Source: Mesostigma viride
Lineage: Eukaryota; Streptophyta; Mesostigmatophyceae; Mesostigmatales; Mesostigmataceae
DNA length: 64,000 bases
Direction: 5' to 3'
Assembly (NCBI GenBank): GCA_009746045.1
Contig: RPFO01001865.1
Span: 1-64,000, forward strand
In this document: piece by piece, positions 38,543 to 49,048 of the stretch
Position numbering within the stretch: the stretch's first letter is position 1
Layout: each line of letters begins with the position of its first letter
Program-made: the position numbers and the translations under genes
Notes under the pieces: generated by a model
Told to the model about the DNA's origin: nothing
Databases searched by the model: none
The model's input: only the letters and a program-made list of their open reading frames with translations

Positions 38543-41500
38543 ATTGCTAATAGGGGGGGGGGCATACCCCCCCATTTTCCTACTTGAGCCCACTCACTTT
38601 TTTGCCGTCCAGCGCCGTCCGTCACCAGCCAAAGTGAAAAATGGCTGAGCGCACACCTTTGCCAAAATGGGTCCGTTGGGGCGAAACGGAGTGCACGTTG
38701 GACGTGTGACACGTGGCATTTATACGCTAAGGAAGTAGTCGGCACAGTCAGGACTTGTACCTGACGCCACCAAGATCACTCCTAGTTTCGCCACGTGCAC
38801 TAACAATTATGACCGTGTAATTACCTTAGTACGTATATGTGCGTTAGTTCGTCGCAAGTACCTCACTCCGGGATGTAAGCCAAAGCGCCGGACCAATACC
38901 TAGTCTCACCGTGAGCGCCCACCTTTCCTGAAAACCAGGCGCCGGGTATGTTTGCCGAGCACACTCCGGTTCTATTTTCCTTGCGCCGTCCTGAAAAAGC
39001 CAACTTGAGCGCACTCCTTTATTATAAATCTGGCAACGGGGCGGATTTGGAGCTCGCTCCACGTCTGTCAGAGCCCCGTCGGACCAAACTTGGAGTGGGC
39101 AGTTTTGCCGTGACGCCACCCCCCCCCCTTTGCTAATCATAGTATACAACCCAACATGCTAACTATAGTATAAACTGTGTGCAGGTATCGGGGGGGTGAG
39201 AATGGGGGGAAGGGGGCGAGGGATGTCCCCCATGCTGACATACACAGAACCGCACCAGTGCAAGCAGATGCGCAACCTGTTGCAGAAATAAAGGGCTCCA
39301 TGCAAGTCGTGTCAGTGAGTTGAAACGCAAAAGATCCAGCCGAATCGCCTAACTATAACTGCCAGCGGCGGCGAGCCATGTAACAAGGCAAGAGCCCATG
39401 CGTCCCAGGACATTCCCTGCCAAGGATGTTGTGGAGAACGAAGTCTTTCTCCCCATAGTTCTCCAAAAATAGAAGCAAGAGTTTGCATGTTACACGAAGA
39501 TAAGAAAGGAATAACACGTCTCACAGAGTAGAATTCCCCACGCGTACCGCGCCGTTTCATGATGTATTTTGTGAGGAGTACCTCCACATTACAGGACTAT
39601 AAATTGAGGAACGAGGCAGTGGACCATCGTTACGGAGGTACGCTGAGTGCGTCGGGGGCTTGCAAGCACTGTGGAAACTATTATTTTGTATCGCATACGT
39701 ACCTCCTCCGCGGCTTCCTCCCATTTCGGGCTCTGCGATAAGGCTGACGCCCACAGGGGCGAGGGGCCCCCTACATTAGCGCTTGCAGCGCTGTAAGCAC
39801 CCCCCCGTGCCGTTTGTACGTGTTCCCTCCTTGGTGCACAGCTGACGGCACGACGTCTGAAGATTTTGCTACCGCCGTCCTGGTAGCCCAGATGTCAGGA
39901 AGACAGGAACAAAATATCAAAGGCACACACATGAAAAGGAGCAACAATCAGACATTTCTCAGGCATTGCCTACAGTGCTCGTACTTTTTGGGCTAGCACT
40001 GTACATTTACCACTGATGTTCAGAGACAAGGACGCACCAGAAATGGAGGCTGGGCAAAGTTTGTGCAGGCACCCAAACATTTCCGATTTGGTTGGGGATG
40101 CAATGCCGCAATTGGCGAACGTCGGTGGTGATGGATACGCAACGACTGACAATTAACCCGTCCTACCTCGACGGGGGCTGCAATGTTATACATACAAGCC
40201 ATTATTTTACTGTATACCCGTTCAATTGCACATGTAATGTGATTTTGCTGACGCTGTGAACGCCACGAAACAAACAAATATTACAGCGGAAGTGCCATCG
40301 CCGACCCTCCAGTGATGCCTGAGTGCCATTGCTCGGGGGCAAAAAAAATCTTGATAACTTCCTGCTTAAAAAAATGGGGTCCGCCAGATCATCGCGGGTG
40401 CAAGCAATCGCCAATCAATGCCAAGCAGTCTGCCCGGACACTAACCGCTGGTTTGACTTGGCATGTCATAGAGATTCCACGTCGTAAACTCAGTGCACGG
40501 ATGAAACCGTATACAGACTGGTTCGACCCGAAAAAGACGTCCAAATCTTGTCGGCCAGTCGCCAGTCGGCCAGTCGAGTTGGCAGTCATCTGGATCTGCA
40601 GTCATACGGTCCGTGCAGCGGTGGGCACAGCCAACAAAACGTTGTATAAGGACAACAACAACAACGGTCCGTGACTCGACGTAACCGCAGCTGAACCCGC
40701 GCAAGGATCCGTGACCTACGACGTAAGTGATGTGACGTAACGTAATTTTCGAGGGGTGACCTTGGGGTGACTGCTGCCAGGCCCGACGTCCCCGAAGTAA
40801 ATATGGCAACGTTGGGCAGGTATTTCACCCATAGCGCTGAGAGATGTAAATAAACTAAAGTGGAAGTGCAGCCCTCGCAAAGGGTACACGAGTGTACAGT
40901 GTAGTGTTACTGTATCACGTGACTTTTGCCAACATTTATTACCGCTGCGCGCTGGCGCAACGATATGGCTGGCAACGTGCCATTCTTGCTAAAATTTCGC
41001 GTCTCGAAATTGTCCATAAAATGCTTCAGGTTGTCGCTATTTCCGTAAGCCAAGGATGGCCTGTTTCTAAGTATTGGGCGATTTCGTGACGAAAAATACT
41101 AGCCATTTGATCGTCACGATCAGGTGAGTCGTCGCTTCTAGTGTTTCGGGCTCCTCACCTTCCCCGGGCTGTCTCCGCCAGCCCGGGCACACGATTTGGG
41201 TCAGGCAAGTCCGCTGTAGCGGTTGCTGGGATACGAACGCCTTCAGACGTCCTATTTGCGCGAAATGATTTATTATGCTGCTTAAACCCCATTGCAGCAG
41301 TGGTGCTTACAACTGGACTCGCTGTTGTTAATGAACACGCAGATATTCGATGTTGTTTTTACCAATGCAACATCTAGGTCTCGCCCTTAAGGTTAGCCTG
41401 GGCCATACGAACTAGGATAGCCTGCCGCTGGCAGGTTCATTGTCAGGGGAATGGACCCGGCAGCACCGCTCTGAGTACCGAATGGTTTAATGGGAATACA

Positions 41501-41705
41501 GTCAACTACACTGTAATCGGGCCTTGTCAAATTGAGTATTTGGCCTCACGTGGATTATTTTGCCTCGATGCCCACGAGTTCTGTTTCCGTGCGCGAACTA
41601 GAGTTACTCGCACACAAAGAGCCAGCGAGGGTCGTGCAAGGCTCTCACTGAACTGGATTATCTGCTCGTGCCGGATGCAGGGGCGGATAGGTTAGTAAGC
41701 CAACG
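38543..41705. other. No gene recognised
   Basis: About 3.2 kb with only short frames lacking known motifs. Unseen 5' exons of the FIST gene (minus strand) may lie in the left part, and the promoter of the exonuclease gene in the right. A ~100-bp block at 40410-40515 resembles 49520-49640. Confidence 0.4.
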
Positions 41706-43451
41706 ATGGATCTACCCACCGGGACGGACTCGGGTGGTTACGTCCCACCTGAGCGAGATGCCTGGGCGGAAGCGTATAGCGTTCACTGGGACGACAACAA
41801 TAAGTGGGACTTCGACAAGAATTGCTGGCAGGAAGCCGCAGTGGCGCCTGCTGCTGCGGGTTGGGAGCAGGCATTGAGAGGAAATGATGCTCCACGGGAA
41901 GATCAGGACCCTGACATGCAAGCAGGGACGGCGAATGCATCTCAGGAGGGAGCTGCAGAGGGGGGTTGGCCGCAGGAGGATGACGGCGAGGACGCGGCGG
42001 GGTGGGACTATGGCTACGTGGATGAGGACGTGTGGTACGCAGAGACGTGGACGACCGAGGAGAACTTCTTGGGCGCGATGGTGGCGGTGACAGTAACCAA
42101 CTGCGCGCAGGATGTGGAGGCCTGGGTGCAGCAGCACGTGCCGTTGACCGACGCGGACGCGGTGGTGCGGCTCGGGCTTGACATTGAGTGGAGGCCCGAG
42201 GGCATGCGCGAGTACAACCAGACGGCCACCCTGCAGGTGTCGGGACCTGGCCACTCTCTAGTGGTGCAGCTGCTGCACATGGACGCCCCACCGGAAGCCA
42301 TCATCAGGGTGTTGCGGGACCCCAGGGTGCACGTAGGTGGCGTGGGCATCAAGGAGGTGAGTTGCGCACGGATTACCTATAATGCCTAAACCATCATCAC
42401 GCCCTACCCATCATCATGCCCTACCCATCATCACGCCCTACCCATCATCACGCCCTACCCATCATCATGCCCTGCTTATGACCGGGAAGGCCCCTGCTGC
42501 CAGGTTTGCACGCGAGCCCACGCGGTGCCTTCTTGGATCATCTTGGTGGCGGCGGCGGCTCAGGCAGGGCCGGCTCGTGTGCAGGTCAATTTTTTATGTG
42601 GGGAAGACTTGTGGCAATGCATAGTCCCAACATCAATCGCCAGCCTAAGACCTGTCACGCCAGTAGCTCGCCCATGCTGCTGGGGAGGTTGACCATCTTG
42701 TCAGTTACCGAATGACTGAACAACCGAATCACCGAACTACCACCTGGTCAATTACCGAAAAACAACCTCCACTAACTGGCGTTTTCCTTCTGAGACAAAC
42801 AGCAGACCGTTGTGCCTGCTACTTTTTTGGATTGCCCACGGGATCGTCGCTTTTCTGGTCTGTGGACATTGTAGTGTGGCTCCCTGGCATATCGCTCACA
42901 ACGGATACCCTGAGCGTAGAGGAAAGAAATAAGGCATGATGGCGGTACTCGGTATGGATTGCCGTGCACCCTGAGGCCATGTTCTTTTATACATCGAGTG
43001 GCGGCTAGCTGCTGGTGTGAAAAAAAAAAAAGCCTAGCCCCCCCCCAAATGCCTAGCCGCGTATCATGAACGCTGCATGGCTGGCTGACCCTGGCCATGA
43101 AGTTGCCCATGCCGCTAATGCGTGCTTGTCGCCACCGTGCAGGACTGCGAGAAGCTGTGCACGGACCACGAGGGCTTTGCGGTGGCCAACCCGGTGGACC
43201 TCGGCGAGCTGGCAGCCACCACGCTGGGCGACCGCGGCCTGCGACGTGTAGGGCTGGTGCCGCTGGGGAAGCAGGTCCTGGGGCTAGACCTTCGGCCAAA
43301 GAACAAGCACGTCACGATGATGGACTGGGAGGTGAAGCGGCTGAGCGGGCCCCAGATCCGCTACGCGGCATATGACGCCTGGCTGTCGCACGCAATATTT
43401 CACAAGCTGGCCACGGGGCGCGCCGACCACATCCCCTTAGTCAATGCGTGA
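41706..43451 (+). CDS. WRN-like DEDDy 3'-5' exonuclease, two exons
   Basis: Exons 41706-42356 and 43143-43451 (donor GAG|GTGAGT, acceptor GTGCAG|GAC, phase 0) give 319 residues. The N-terminal 140 are acidic and Trp-rich (WDDNNKWDFDKNCW) with no known domain. The rest is an RNase H-fold exonuclease of the WRN/RNase D group, removing nucleotides from 3' ends. Catalytic residues are present: Asp159 and Glu161 (LGLDIEW), Asp218 (GVGIKEDCEKL, made across the splice junction), and Tyr291/Asp295 (YAAYDAW), the DEDDy signature. MDWEVKRLSGPQIRYAA is the typical pre-motif region. No helicase domain follows, so it resembles stand-alone plant WEX-type proteins. Substrate and localisation cannot be read from the sequence. 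Confidence 0.9.
42391..42475. repeat. 17-bp minisatellite in the exonuclease intron
   Basis: Five units of CCATCATCACGCCCTAC with C/T variants, 35 bp after the 5' splice site. Confidence 0.85.
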
Positions 43452-44036
43452 TGCTCGCAGTGCGCACATGAATGGCAAGCAGAGGCACGATCTGTCTGTT
43501 AACACGAAGGTGCATGGCCATGGATGTATGCATCTAACCCTTTTGCGGGCAGGAGCAGCTCACATTATGTGTGGTCGCTTACAGTGGCAATATGCGGAGC
43601 CGTACGGCATGGGAACCTGACTCCAAAGAGACAGGGTCACTCACAACTGGATGCGAGGACTTGTCAAGAAGATTCCTGATCAGCAGGATGAATGATGCAG
43701 CTTCTCTAGCCGATGACCTGCAAGCTGGGCCAGGTTAATGTGTACAAATTGTTAACCGAGAAGCCAAAAGACTAGTGGGCCAGCGGTTGACATGGCTGCT
43801 GATTCTAGCTTAATAAAGACGTAAAGGGCGACTCTGCAACACTCTTGGCCAGTTTAGGTGTGTAGTTGCAACTTTACAAGGACCATGTTGTTCCACGAAC
43901 GGTTTCGTCACGATGCATCTTGCTTGTGTGTTTTCCCCAGAGAAACAATTGAACTCAGGTTTATCGTTTGTAGGCTCCCAGAAGGGGCATAGGGCTTCAC
44001 AGAAGCTATAGGAGTACGCAGAACAACTTGTACCCA
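43452..44036. other. 3' flank of the exonuclease gene; body of a type A retroposon
   Basis: No gene. The right part (about 43830-44036) is probably the 3' UTR-like body of the hairpin-tailed copy that ends at 44112. Confidence 0.4.
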
Positions 44037-44112
44037 CCCATCCATCCATCCATCGGGGTTAATGCTCAGTGATTCCCCAACGGGATCACGAGTTTAATTA
44101 ATTAATTATTAA
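44037..44112 (+). repeat. Hairpin-tailed retroposon 3' end (type A)
   Basis: CCAT repeats (44037-44053), a hairpin (GCTCAGTGATTCCCCAACGG then GATCACGAG, 44064-44093) and a TTAA tail. Inner-stem changes in this copy are not all compensated. Confidence 0.68.
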
Positions 44113-44381
44113 TTATACTGTGAGACAACTATTAATGAGACAACTATGCCTGAACAAGGCCATCTGGGCCCAGGTGGTAGAGGACAACGATCCCCCCCCG
44201 GCCAGTGGGGAAGAGGCGTGTCACCCACCGTGGGAAGAACGCCCGACGTGACCGCTAGAGCTCGGCCTGCTGCGTGGCATGTCCCTAGTCCGGCAATGAC
44301 ACGTAAACTGATTGAGGTCCATCAGTGGCAGACAGTCAGTAAATGAAGGCGGACTGACACCGGCCCGCCACTGACCCCCCG

Positions 44382-44436
44382 CCGGCCGCCGGGCTCGGCC
44401 AGCCCGGCCGGCCCGGCCGGCGGCCGCTGGCGGGCA
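44382..44436. repeat. GC-rich near-palindrome
   Basis: Overlapping inverted GGCC/CCGG motifs (GCCGGCCGCCGGGC ... GCCCGGCCGGCGGC) that could form a strong hairpin. Function is unknown. Confidence 0.55.
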
Positions 44437-44587
44437 GTGATGATCGGTGCTGGGGCCCGCCCGCTAGTCTGCCTGTGACCAAGTACTTTCAGTTTGGCGG
44501 CATACATAGCGATTCGGGCCGTTCAGTTGTGCCCGCAAGGGTGCTGTCATGATGACTAGTGAGGAACTGAACTATAGTAAGTAGGTA

Positions 44588-45290
44588 TCAAAGAGACAAC
44601 CAGCGCAGGCCAGAAATCGGGAGAATCCGGACCATGGTAGCTCGAGCCTGCCGTTATCTTTTCCGCGTTTTCGAGTCGTTCAGGATGATGAAGATGAATG
44701 GTGATGGAAATGTGTATCCTTGTGCATTGAAATTATGGCTGGCTTACGTGTAGAGCGACTAGATGACCTAGACGGTGGGGCCGGAAACAGCATGCTTGAT
44801 CAGGGCGTGTGTTTCGAGCCTAACTGGCCGGGAGTGTCTAGTGGTGAGCACCATTGCTGCGATCGCTCTCCCACCATTTACGAGGAAATACCCGCAAATG
44901 GAAAACGTACCACTGAAAAGGTCTAGCTAGTCAGTCATCACGTTAGCCATGCCATGATTCCAAACGTCCAAGAACTGCACACGGTGCAAAGGCAAAAAGC
45001 CGGAGGACAGCACTTTCAAATGTGCGGCGGGAACCAAAAGCCTGCGGATGCCAGAAAACATCGTGTTGCGGCAGCGACGCGACGATGTGGACAACGAATC
45101 CAGTGCCAAGCTCGGAACGGCCGCAAAGGAGATCTGGCATCACAGGGTTCAGATGTGCGGAGATACTATGCGATCCAGCCGGTCCACGACGTACCTGTTT
45201 GTAGAGCTTGTGCCAAGGGGCAGCACCGAACAGATGTGGGTGACGTTGCAAAAAACATCGGACTTGACGGAGCATAATAAGTAGGTATGT
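44588..45290 (-). repeat. Repeat R, long copy (minus orientation)
   Basis: A ~700-bp copy matching 55985-56700 in inverted orientation. Its 3' end (minus strand) is ...GCTGGTTGTCTCTTTGATA at 44588. The minus strand holds the same frame as 55985-56336 (MLRQVRCFLQRHPHLFGAAP...). See the entry at 55901. Confidence 0.7.
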
Positions 45291-45368
45291 CTCATTTCAT
45301 AGGTATGATGATTGATCAATGACATCCCGCCGATCCATGATCCACCAACCCGGCCCGCATTACTACTA

Positions 45369-45428
45369 ATGCTCCGTGACTGGCCCCAACGGGAGCACGA
45401 GTATAATTACTTAATTACTTAATTAATC
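45369..45428 (+). repeat. Hairpin-tailed retroposon 3' end (type A)
   Basis: GCTCCGTGACTGGCCCCAAC then GGGAGCACGAG with a TAATTACTTAATT tail; the loop side carries a small insertion. It abuts the 5' end of the LINE. Confidence 0.65.
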
Positions 45429-45435
45429 ACTTCAT

Positions 45436-46500
45436 ATGAATATACTTATGGTAGCACATTTCACCTCTGTCGAGGGGCGGTCTAAACACCACCTCACGGT
45501 GGGGGTGGGTTACGCACCCCACAGTGGTCTACCTGATTCGGCCCGTGAGGAGTTCTTCGAATCTTTGCATGACCTTGAGAGGGTCACTCCGGCCCGCCAC
45601 TTTTTGGTTATGCTGCTCGACGCCAATGCTACGCTCCCCGTGGGCACTGCTGGCAGTCGCTTTGCGCCTGCTGACACGGAAGCTAACGCCAACACTCCCC
45701 TTTTCTCTGCCTTTTTGCGGGATAGCGGGATGGTTGCTGTCAACTGCCAATTCCAACGTCCCTCACAGGACTTGGTCACTTTTCGTGGCCCTAACGGCCG
45801 TCAGGCCTGTCTGGACTACCTGGTGGTACGGCAGCCCAGGTGCACCTCGGTTCTGGACGCCCGAGTGTTTGACACGCCCACGGTGTGCTCTGACCACCGG
45901 TTGGTGCGCGCGACCCTTCGGCTCCGGTTCCACGTCCCCGCGCGCCGCGCCGCACTGGTCCGCCCTGACTGGTCTGCTCTACGTCCGGTCAAGGGAGATC
46001 CTGAGGACTGGACGGACGCCGAGCACGAGCGGAACCGGTGCCGACGGGAGTACCTGTCGGCCCTGGACGCCCGGGCGGACGTCGACGAGCTGGACAAGGG
46101 TGCCCCCAACGCAGCCATTTTTGCGGGCTTTGCGGCCCGTGCCCCGTTGCTGGCGGCCCGGCACCTGCCGGTCATGCCCCGCCGCCGCCCCGGCCCGCTC
46201 TACCGCCAGGACCCCAAGGTCTTGGCCGCCCGGCACCGCCTCTTGAGCGTAACCGGGACCCGCTGCAGAAACCATTGCTCAAGGCCGCCCTTGTGGAGGC
46301 CTACGAGCACGCTCAGGACGCGGAGGCGGCCCAGTGCATCGCGGATGCCAAGGCCTGCCAGGCCCGCAACCAGGGCAAGGACATGTGGTACCACCTCGAC
46401 CGGCTCGGCGGCCGGCGGCAGCGCACCCCAATGGAGCACACGGGGGACGGCACGGCGCCGGTCAGCCTTGACCGCTGGCTGGCCCACAATGTTTCCTTGA
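45436..46500 (+). CDS. LINE APE-like endonuclease region (5'-truncated, frameshifted)
   Basis: A frame carrying the C-terminal two thirds of an endonuclease/exonuclease/phosphatase domain that nicks target DNA for priming: VGVGYAPHSG near residue 22, FLVMLLDANATLP near 55 (usual G-D-F-N-A), QACLDYLVVR near 123, and VCSDHRLVRATL near 150 (the S-D-H motif). The N-terminal part with the first catalytic Glu is missing. After about residue 270 (46250) the true protein continues in another frame, so the Arg-rich end of this frame is not real. The ATG at 45436 is simply the first one in the truncated copy. Confidence 0.8.
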   Translation: MNILMVAHFTSVEGRSKHHLTVGVGYAPHSGLPDSAREEFFESLHDLERVTPARHFLVMLLDANATLPVGTAGSRFAPADTEANANTPLFSAFLRDSGMVAVNCQFQRPSQDLVTFRGPNGRQACLDYLVVRQPRCTSVLDARVFDTPTVCSDHRLVRATLRLRFHVPARRAALVRPDWSALRPVKGDPEDWTDAEHERNRCRREYLSALDARADVDELDKGAPNAAIFAGFAARAPLLAARHLPVMPRRRPGPLYRQDPKVLAARHRLLSVTGTRCRNHCSRPPLWRPTSTLRTRRRPSASRMPRPARPATRARTCGTTSTGSAAGGSAPQWSTRGTARRRSALTAGWPTMFP

Positions 46501-46952
46501 CCGGTGGGGCCCGCGCCCCCCCCCCGCCGCTACACCCCGAGACGGCCGCCCGCCTCGGGGTCGCCGGACCCCCGCCGCCGCCAGCGCCCCCCTCCTCGGC
46601 CGCGGACTACCAAGTCCCCGCCTTGCAGGAGGGCTGCCTTGCCACTGACGACGTCGTCCCCCCCTTCACTTTGAAGGAATTGGACGGCGCCCTTGCTCGC
46701 CTGCGGTACGACGCGGCGGTCGGTGCCGACCACCTCTCTGCTGAGCTGCTGAAGACCCCTGATCTGGCGGTTAGGGATCTTCTGCTGGCGTTCTGCAACC
46801 GTGTCCTGCTCTCTGACGAGCCTCCGCCTGCTGAGTGGCAGACGGCCATCCGCGTCATGCTGTACAAGAAGGGCTCTGCTGCTGACCCCGGCAACTACCG
46901 GGGTGTCTGCCTCCAGAGCGCCGCGCTGAAGGTCTTCATGCGCATGATTTAG
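46250..46952 (+). CDS. LINE reverse transcriptase, N-terminal part
   Basis: Open in frame 3, continuing the endonuclease ORF after the frameshift near 46250 (LERNRDPLQKPLLKAALVEAYEHA). Key blocks: TLKELDGALARLRYDAAVGADHL (thumb/finger region typical of LINE RT: K-x-x-x-A-P-G-x-D), EWQTAIRVMLYKKGSAADPGNYRGVCL (W-K-x-A-x-V-x-P-x-x-K-K-G ... N-Y-R-P-I). The frame is cut at F-M-R-M by the insertion at 46949 and resumes as M-L-H-R-L-R-A-A-L after 47127. Confidence 0.8.
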
Positions 46953-47122
46953 TCGCTCCACACGTAAGCCAGCCATAATTTCAATGCACAAGGATACACA
47001 TTTCCATCACCATTCATCTTCATCATCCTGAACGACTCGAAAACGCGGAAAAGATAACGGCAGGCTCGAGCTACCATGGTCCGGATTCTCCCGATTTCTG
47101 GCCTGCGCTGGTTGTCTCTTTG
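46949..47122 (+). mobile_element. 174-bp truncated copy of repeat R inserted in the LINE
   Basis: Shares the common 3' end (...GCGCTGGTTGTCTCTTTG) and starts inside the repeat at the 'TAGTCGCTC' point, so it is 5'-truncated. It is flanked by ATGAT on both sides (46944-46948, 47123-47127). Removing the insert and one ATGAT restores the LINE frame at this point. Confidence 0.78.
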
Positions 47123-48496
47123 ATGATGCTGCACAGGCTCCGCGCCGCGCTGGACCCACACCTGGGTGAGTCTCAGATGGGTTTCCGTCGTGGTCGTAAC
47201 ACTGTCATGGCTGTGTTTGTCGCGCGCCGGTTGATGGAGGAGGTGCGTCGACTTCCCCCTGACAGTTTGCCGCTGGTCTTCATTTTTGTTGACTATATCA
47301 AGGCCTTTGACACGGTTCTCTGGGAGGCTCTTTGGGCCATACTAGCTCTGGATCGGGTACCACCTGCGTTTATTGCTGCCATTCGCCGACTGTATGAGGG
47401 CTCACAGGCAGTAGTGCGGACTGCGGAGGGCACCACTCCACCATTCCCCCTTCACCACGGGGTGTGGCAAGGTTGTGTCCTGTCCCCATACCTGTTCATT
47501 ATTGTCGTGGATCACGTCATGCGCCAGGCACGTGCGCGCTTTACTGCTCTTAAGGGGTTCGAGCCAGGCTTGGACATCCTTAACGTGAAAGAGCACGGCG
47601 GGGTTAGACCTGGTTACCGCCTTGCCGACCTGATTTATGCGGATGATACCACCCTCATCGAGAGCCCCGAGCACATTCAGACCTGGCTGGACTGCCTGGG
47701 CCTGGAGGCGCGGGCGGTGGGGCTGGAGATTAGTGTCAAAACTGAGGCGATGGTGATTGGGGCCTCCAGTAAACCACCGCTGCCGCGCCTGCTCGACGGG
47801 ACGGAGGTCCCGTTCCGCGACCGCTTCAAGCTGTTAGGGAGCTGGCTTCCTGACACCGCCGACGACGTGGACACCCGCATCGGCCTTGCCTGGGCCAAGC
47901 TCCGTTCGCTCACACCTTACTGGCGCTCGAAGGGCCTGGACGGGCACCGCAAGCGCATGCTCTTCAAGGTCCTCGTCCTCACGGTGCTCACGTATGGCGC
48001 CGAGGCGTGGACACTCACGGACACACTGGCATCTAGGCTAGACGGCACAGTTTACAGGATGCTCCGCCAGGTCCTGAATGTAGGGTTTTCCAAGCGCCCG
48101 TCTTCAGAGTCGTTGTATCAGGGCATGCCTCGTATTTCGGACGAGATTAGACAGCGTAGGATAGCATTTGTAGGACACCTTGCCCGCACCAGCCAGGTCG
48201 ACACCACCCTTGGTCTGGCCGGCCCCCAGCGGCTTGGCCAGCCAGGGCGGCACATTCTGACCTGGCCTGGCCCCGCGGACATTCCCAAAAGGGTAGGGAA
48301 ACCTGTCACCAACTATGTTCAGATGTTGCTGGACGACCTAGTGGTCCCAGCCCAGTTTGAGCACCGCATCCACTCTCTCTCGTGTCTTTGGACTGCCATG
48401 CAGGACAAGACGCGGTGGAAGAAGATTGTCAAGGCGCACACGCCCGACCCTGTGGGCAAGCCACCTCCCGGCCCCCAAGCGGAGGAGGCGTTTTGA
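47120..48496 (+). CDS. LINE reverse transcriptase, catalytic and C-terminal part
   Basis: A 458-residue intact frame. Motifs in order: GESQMGFRRGRNT near residue 15, FIFVDYIKAFDTV near 53 (RT motif A), LHHGVWQGCVLSPYLF near 110 (motif B), LADLIYADDTTLI near 166 (Y-A-D-D active site), a connection region with VLTYGAEAWTLT near 290, and a C-terminal RRIAFVGHLAR segment common in many LINE clades. It makes cDNA by target-primed reverse transcription. The first ATG overlaps the inserted repeat; the true N-terminus is in the preceding segment. The clade (RTE, Jockey or CR1-like) could not be settled by eye. Confidence 0.88.
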   Translation: MMMLHRLRAALDPHLGESQMGFRRGRNTVMAVFVARRLMEEVRRLPPDSLPLVFIFVDYIKAFDTVLWEALWAILALDRVPPAFIAAIRRLYEGSQAVVRTAEGTTPPFPLHHGVWQGCVLSPYLFIIVVDHVMRQARARFTALKGFEPGLDILNVKEHGGVRPGYRLADLIYADDTTLIESPEHIQTWLDCLGLEARAVGLEISVKTEAMVIGASSKPPLPRLLDGTEVPFRDRFKLLGSWLPDTADDVDTRIGLAWAKLRSLTPYWRSKGLDGHRKRMLFKVLVLTVLTYGAEAWTLTDTLASRLDGTVYRMLRQVLNVGFSKRPSSESLYQGMPRISDEIRQRRIAFVGHLARTSQVDTTLGLAGPQRLGQPGRHILTWPGPADIPKRVGKPVTNYVQMLLDDLVVPAQFEHRIHSLSCLWTAMQDKTRWKKIVKAHTPDPVGKPPPGPQAEEAF

Positions 48497-48584
48497 TGAG
48501 TAGTGTAGGTAGGATTTTCTAGATAGAGTTAGGATAGTTCGATCACGCGGCTTCCTCCATCACATCCATCATGAAATATGTGCT

Positions 48585-48635
48585 ACATGACCTCCCCACG
48601 GAGGCATGTTATAATTTAATTTAATTTAATTTAAT
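48585..48635 (+). repeat. LINE 3'-terminal hairpin (type B) and TTTAA tail
   Basis: ACATG (48585-48589), bulged A, CCTCC (48591-48595), loop CCAC, GGAGG (48600-48604), CATGT (48605-48609): a perfect 10-bp stem with one bulge, followed by TATAA(TTTAA)n. Probably the RNA structure recognised by the LINE RT. Confidence 0.75.
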
Positions 48636-48639
48636 ATGA

Positions 48640-49048
48640 AGTGAGACAACTATGATCAAGGAGACAACCAACTATCAAGGAGACAACTATGCCTGGAGGC
48701 ATGGCGATACAAAGATGATGGACAAGGCCAAGTGGGCCCAGGTCATATAGGACAACGAGCCCGGCCCTCCCGTGGGGACCGACTGGAAGCGCTCGCGTGT
48801 GCAAACGGCAAACGGGAAGCACGCCGGACAGGGCCCCTAGGGTAGAGTTGATGTTGATAGATTTTGTAGATAGATGTTGTACCGGCGGTAGATAGCTGTT
48901 GTAGATACTAGATTAGACCGGTAGGACTCTTTGCACCCATCCATCCATCCGTCCATGACGGATCCATCCATCCATCGGACAGTGACGGATAATGCTCCGT
49001 GACTCCCCAACCGACGGGAGCACGAGTCTCATTAATTAATTAATTAAT
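48640..49048 (+). repeat. SINE-like hairpin-tailed element (type A)
   Basis: About 400 bp without coding sequence, starting with GAGACAACTATG-type repeats, containing CCAT repeats (48938-48975), and ending with a type A hairpin (about 48993-49027, loop expanded) and a TTAA tail to 49048. Its 5' part resembles 44115-44200. It is likely mobilised by LINE machinery. Confidence 0.6.

Larger units (their letters stand above)
45429..48635 (+). mobile_element. LINE (non-LTR retrotransposon) with endonuclease and RT
   Basis: A ~3.2-kb element, 5'-truncated in the endonuclease: APE-type endonuclease, reverse transcriptase, 3' UTR, type B hairpin (48585-48609) and (TTTAA)n tail (48610-48635). It is disabled by a frameshift near 46250 and by a 174-bp insertion of repeat R at 46949-47122 (target duplication ATGAT). 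Its 3' end also occurs as a truncated copy at 30055-30439, so the family has been active. Confidence 0.88.

Noticed and set aside
40312-40809. Overlapping ~120-residue frames as a gene upstream of the exonuclease
   Set aside because: Both strands are open, no domain is visible, and part of the block recurs at 49.5 kb as a non-coding repeat.
45436-46500. Treating the full 354-residue frame as one endonuclease protein
   Set aside because: After about 46250 the sequence becomes Arg/Pro-rich without LINE similarity, while frame 3 continues the RT; a frameshift explains it.
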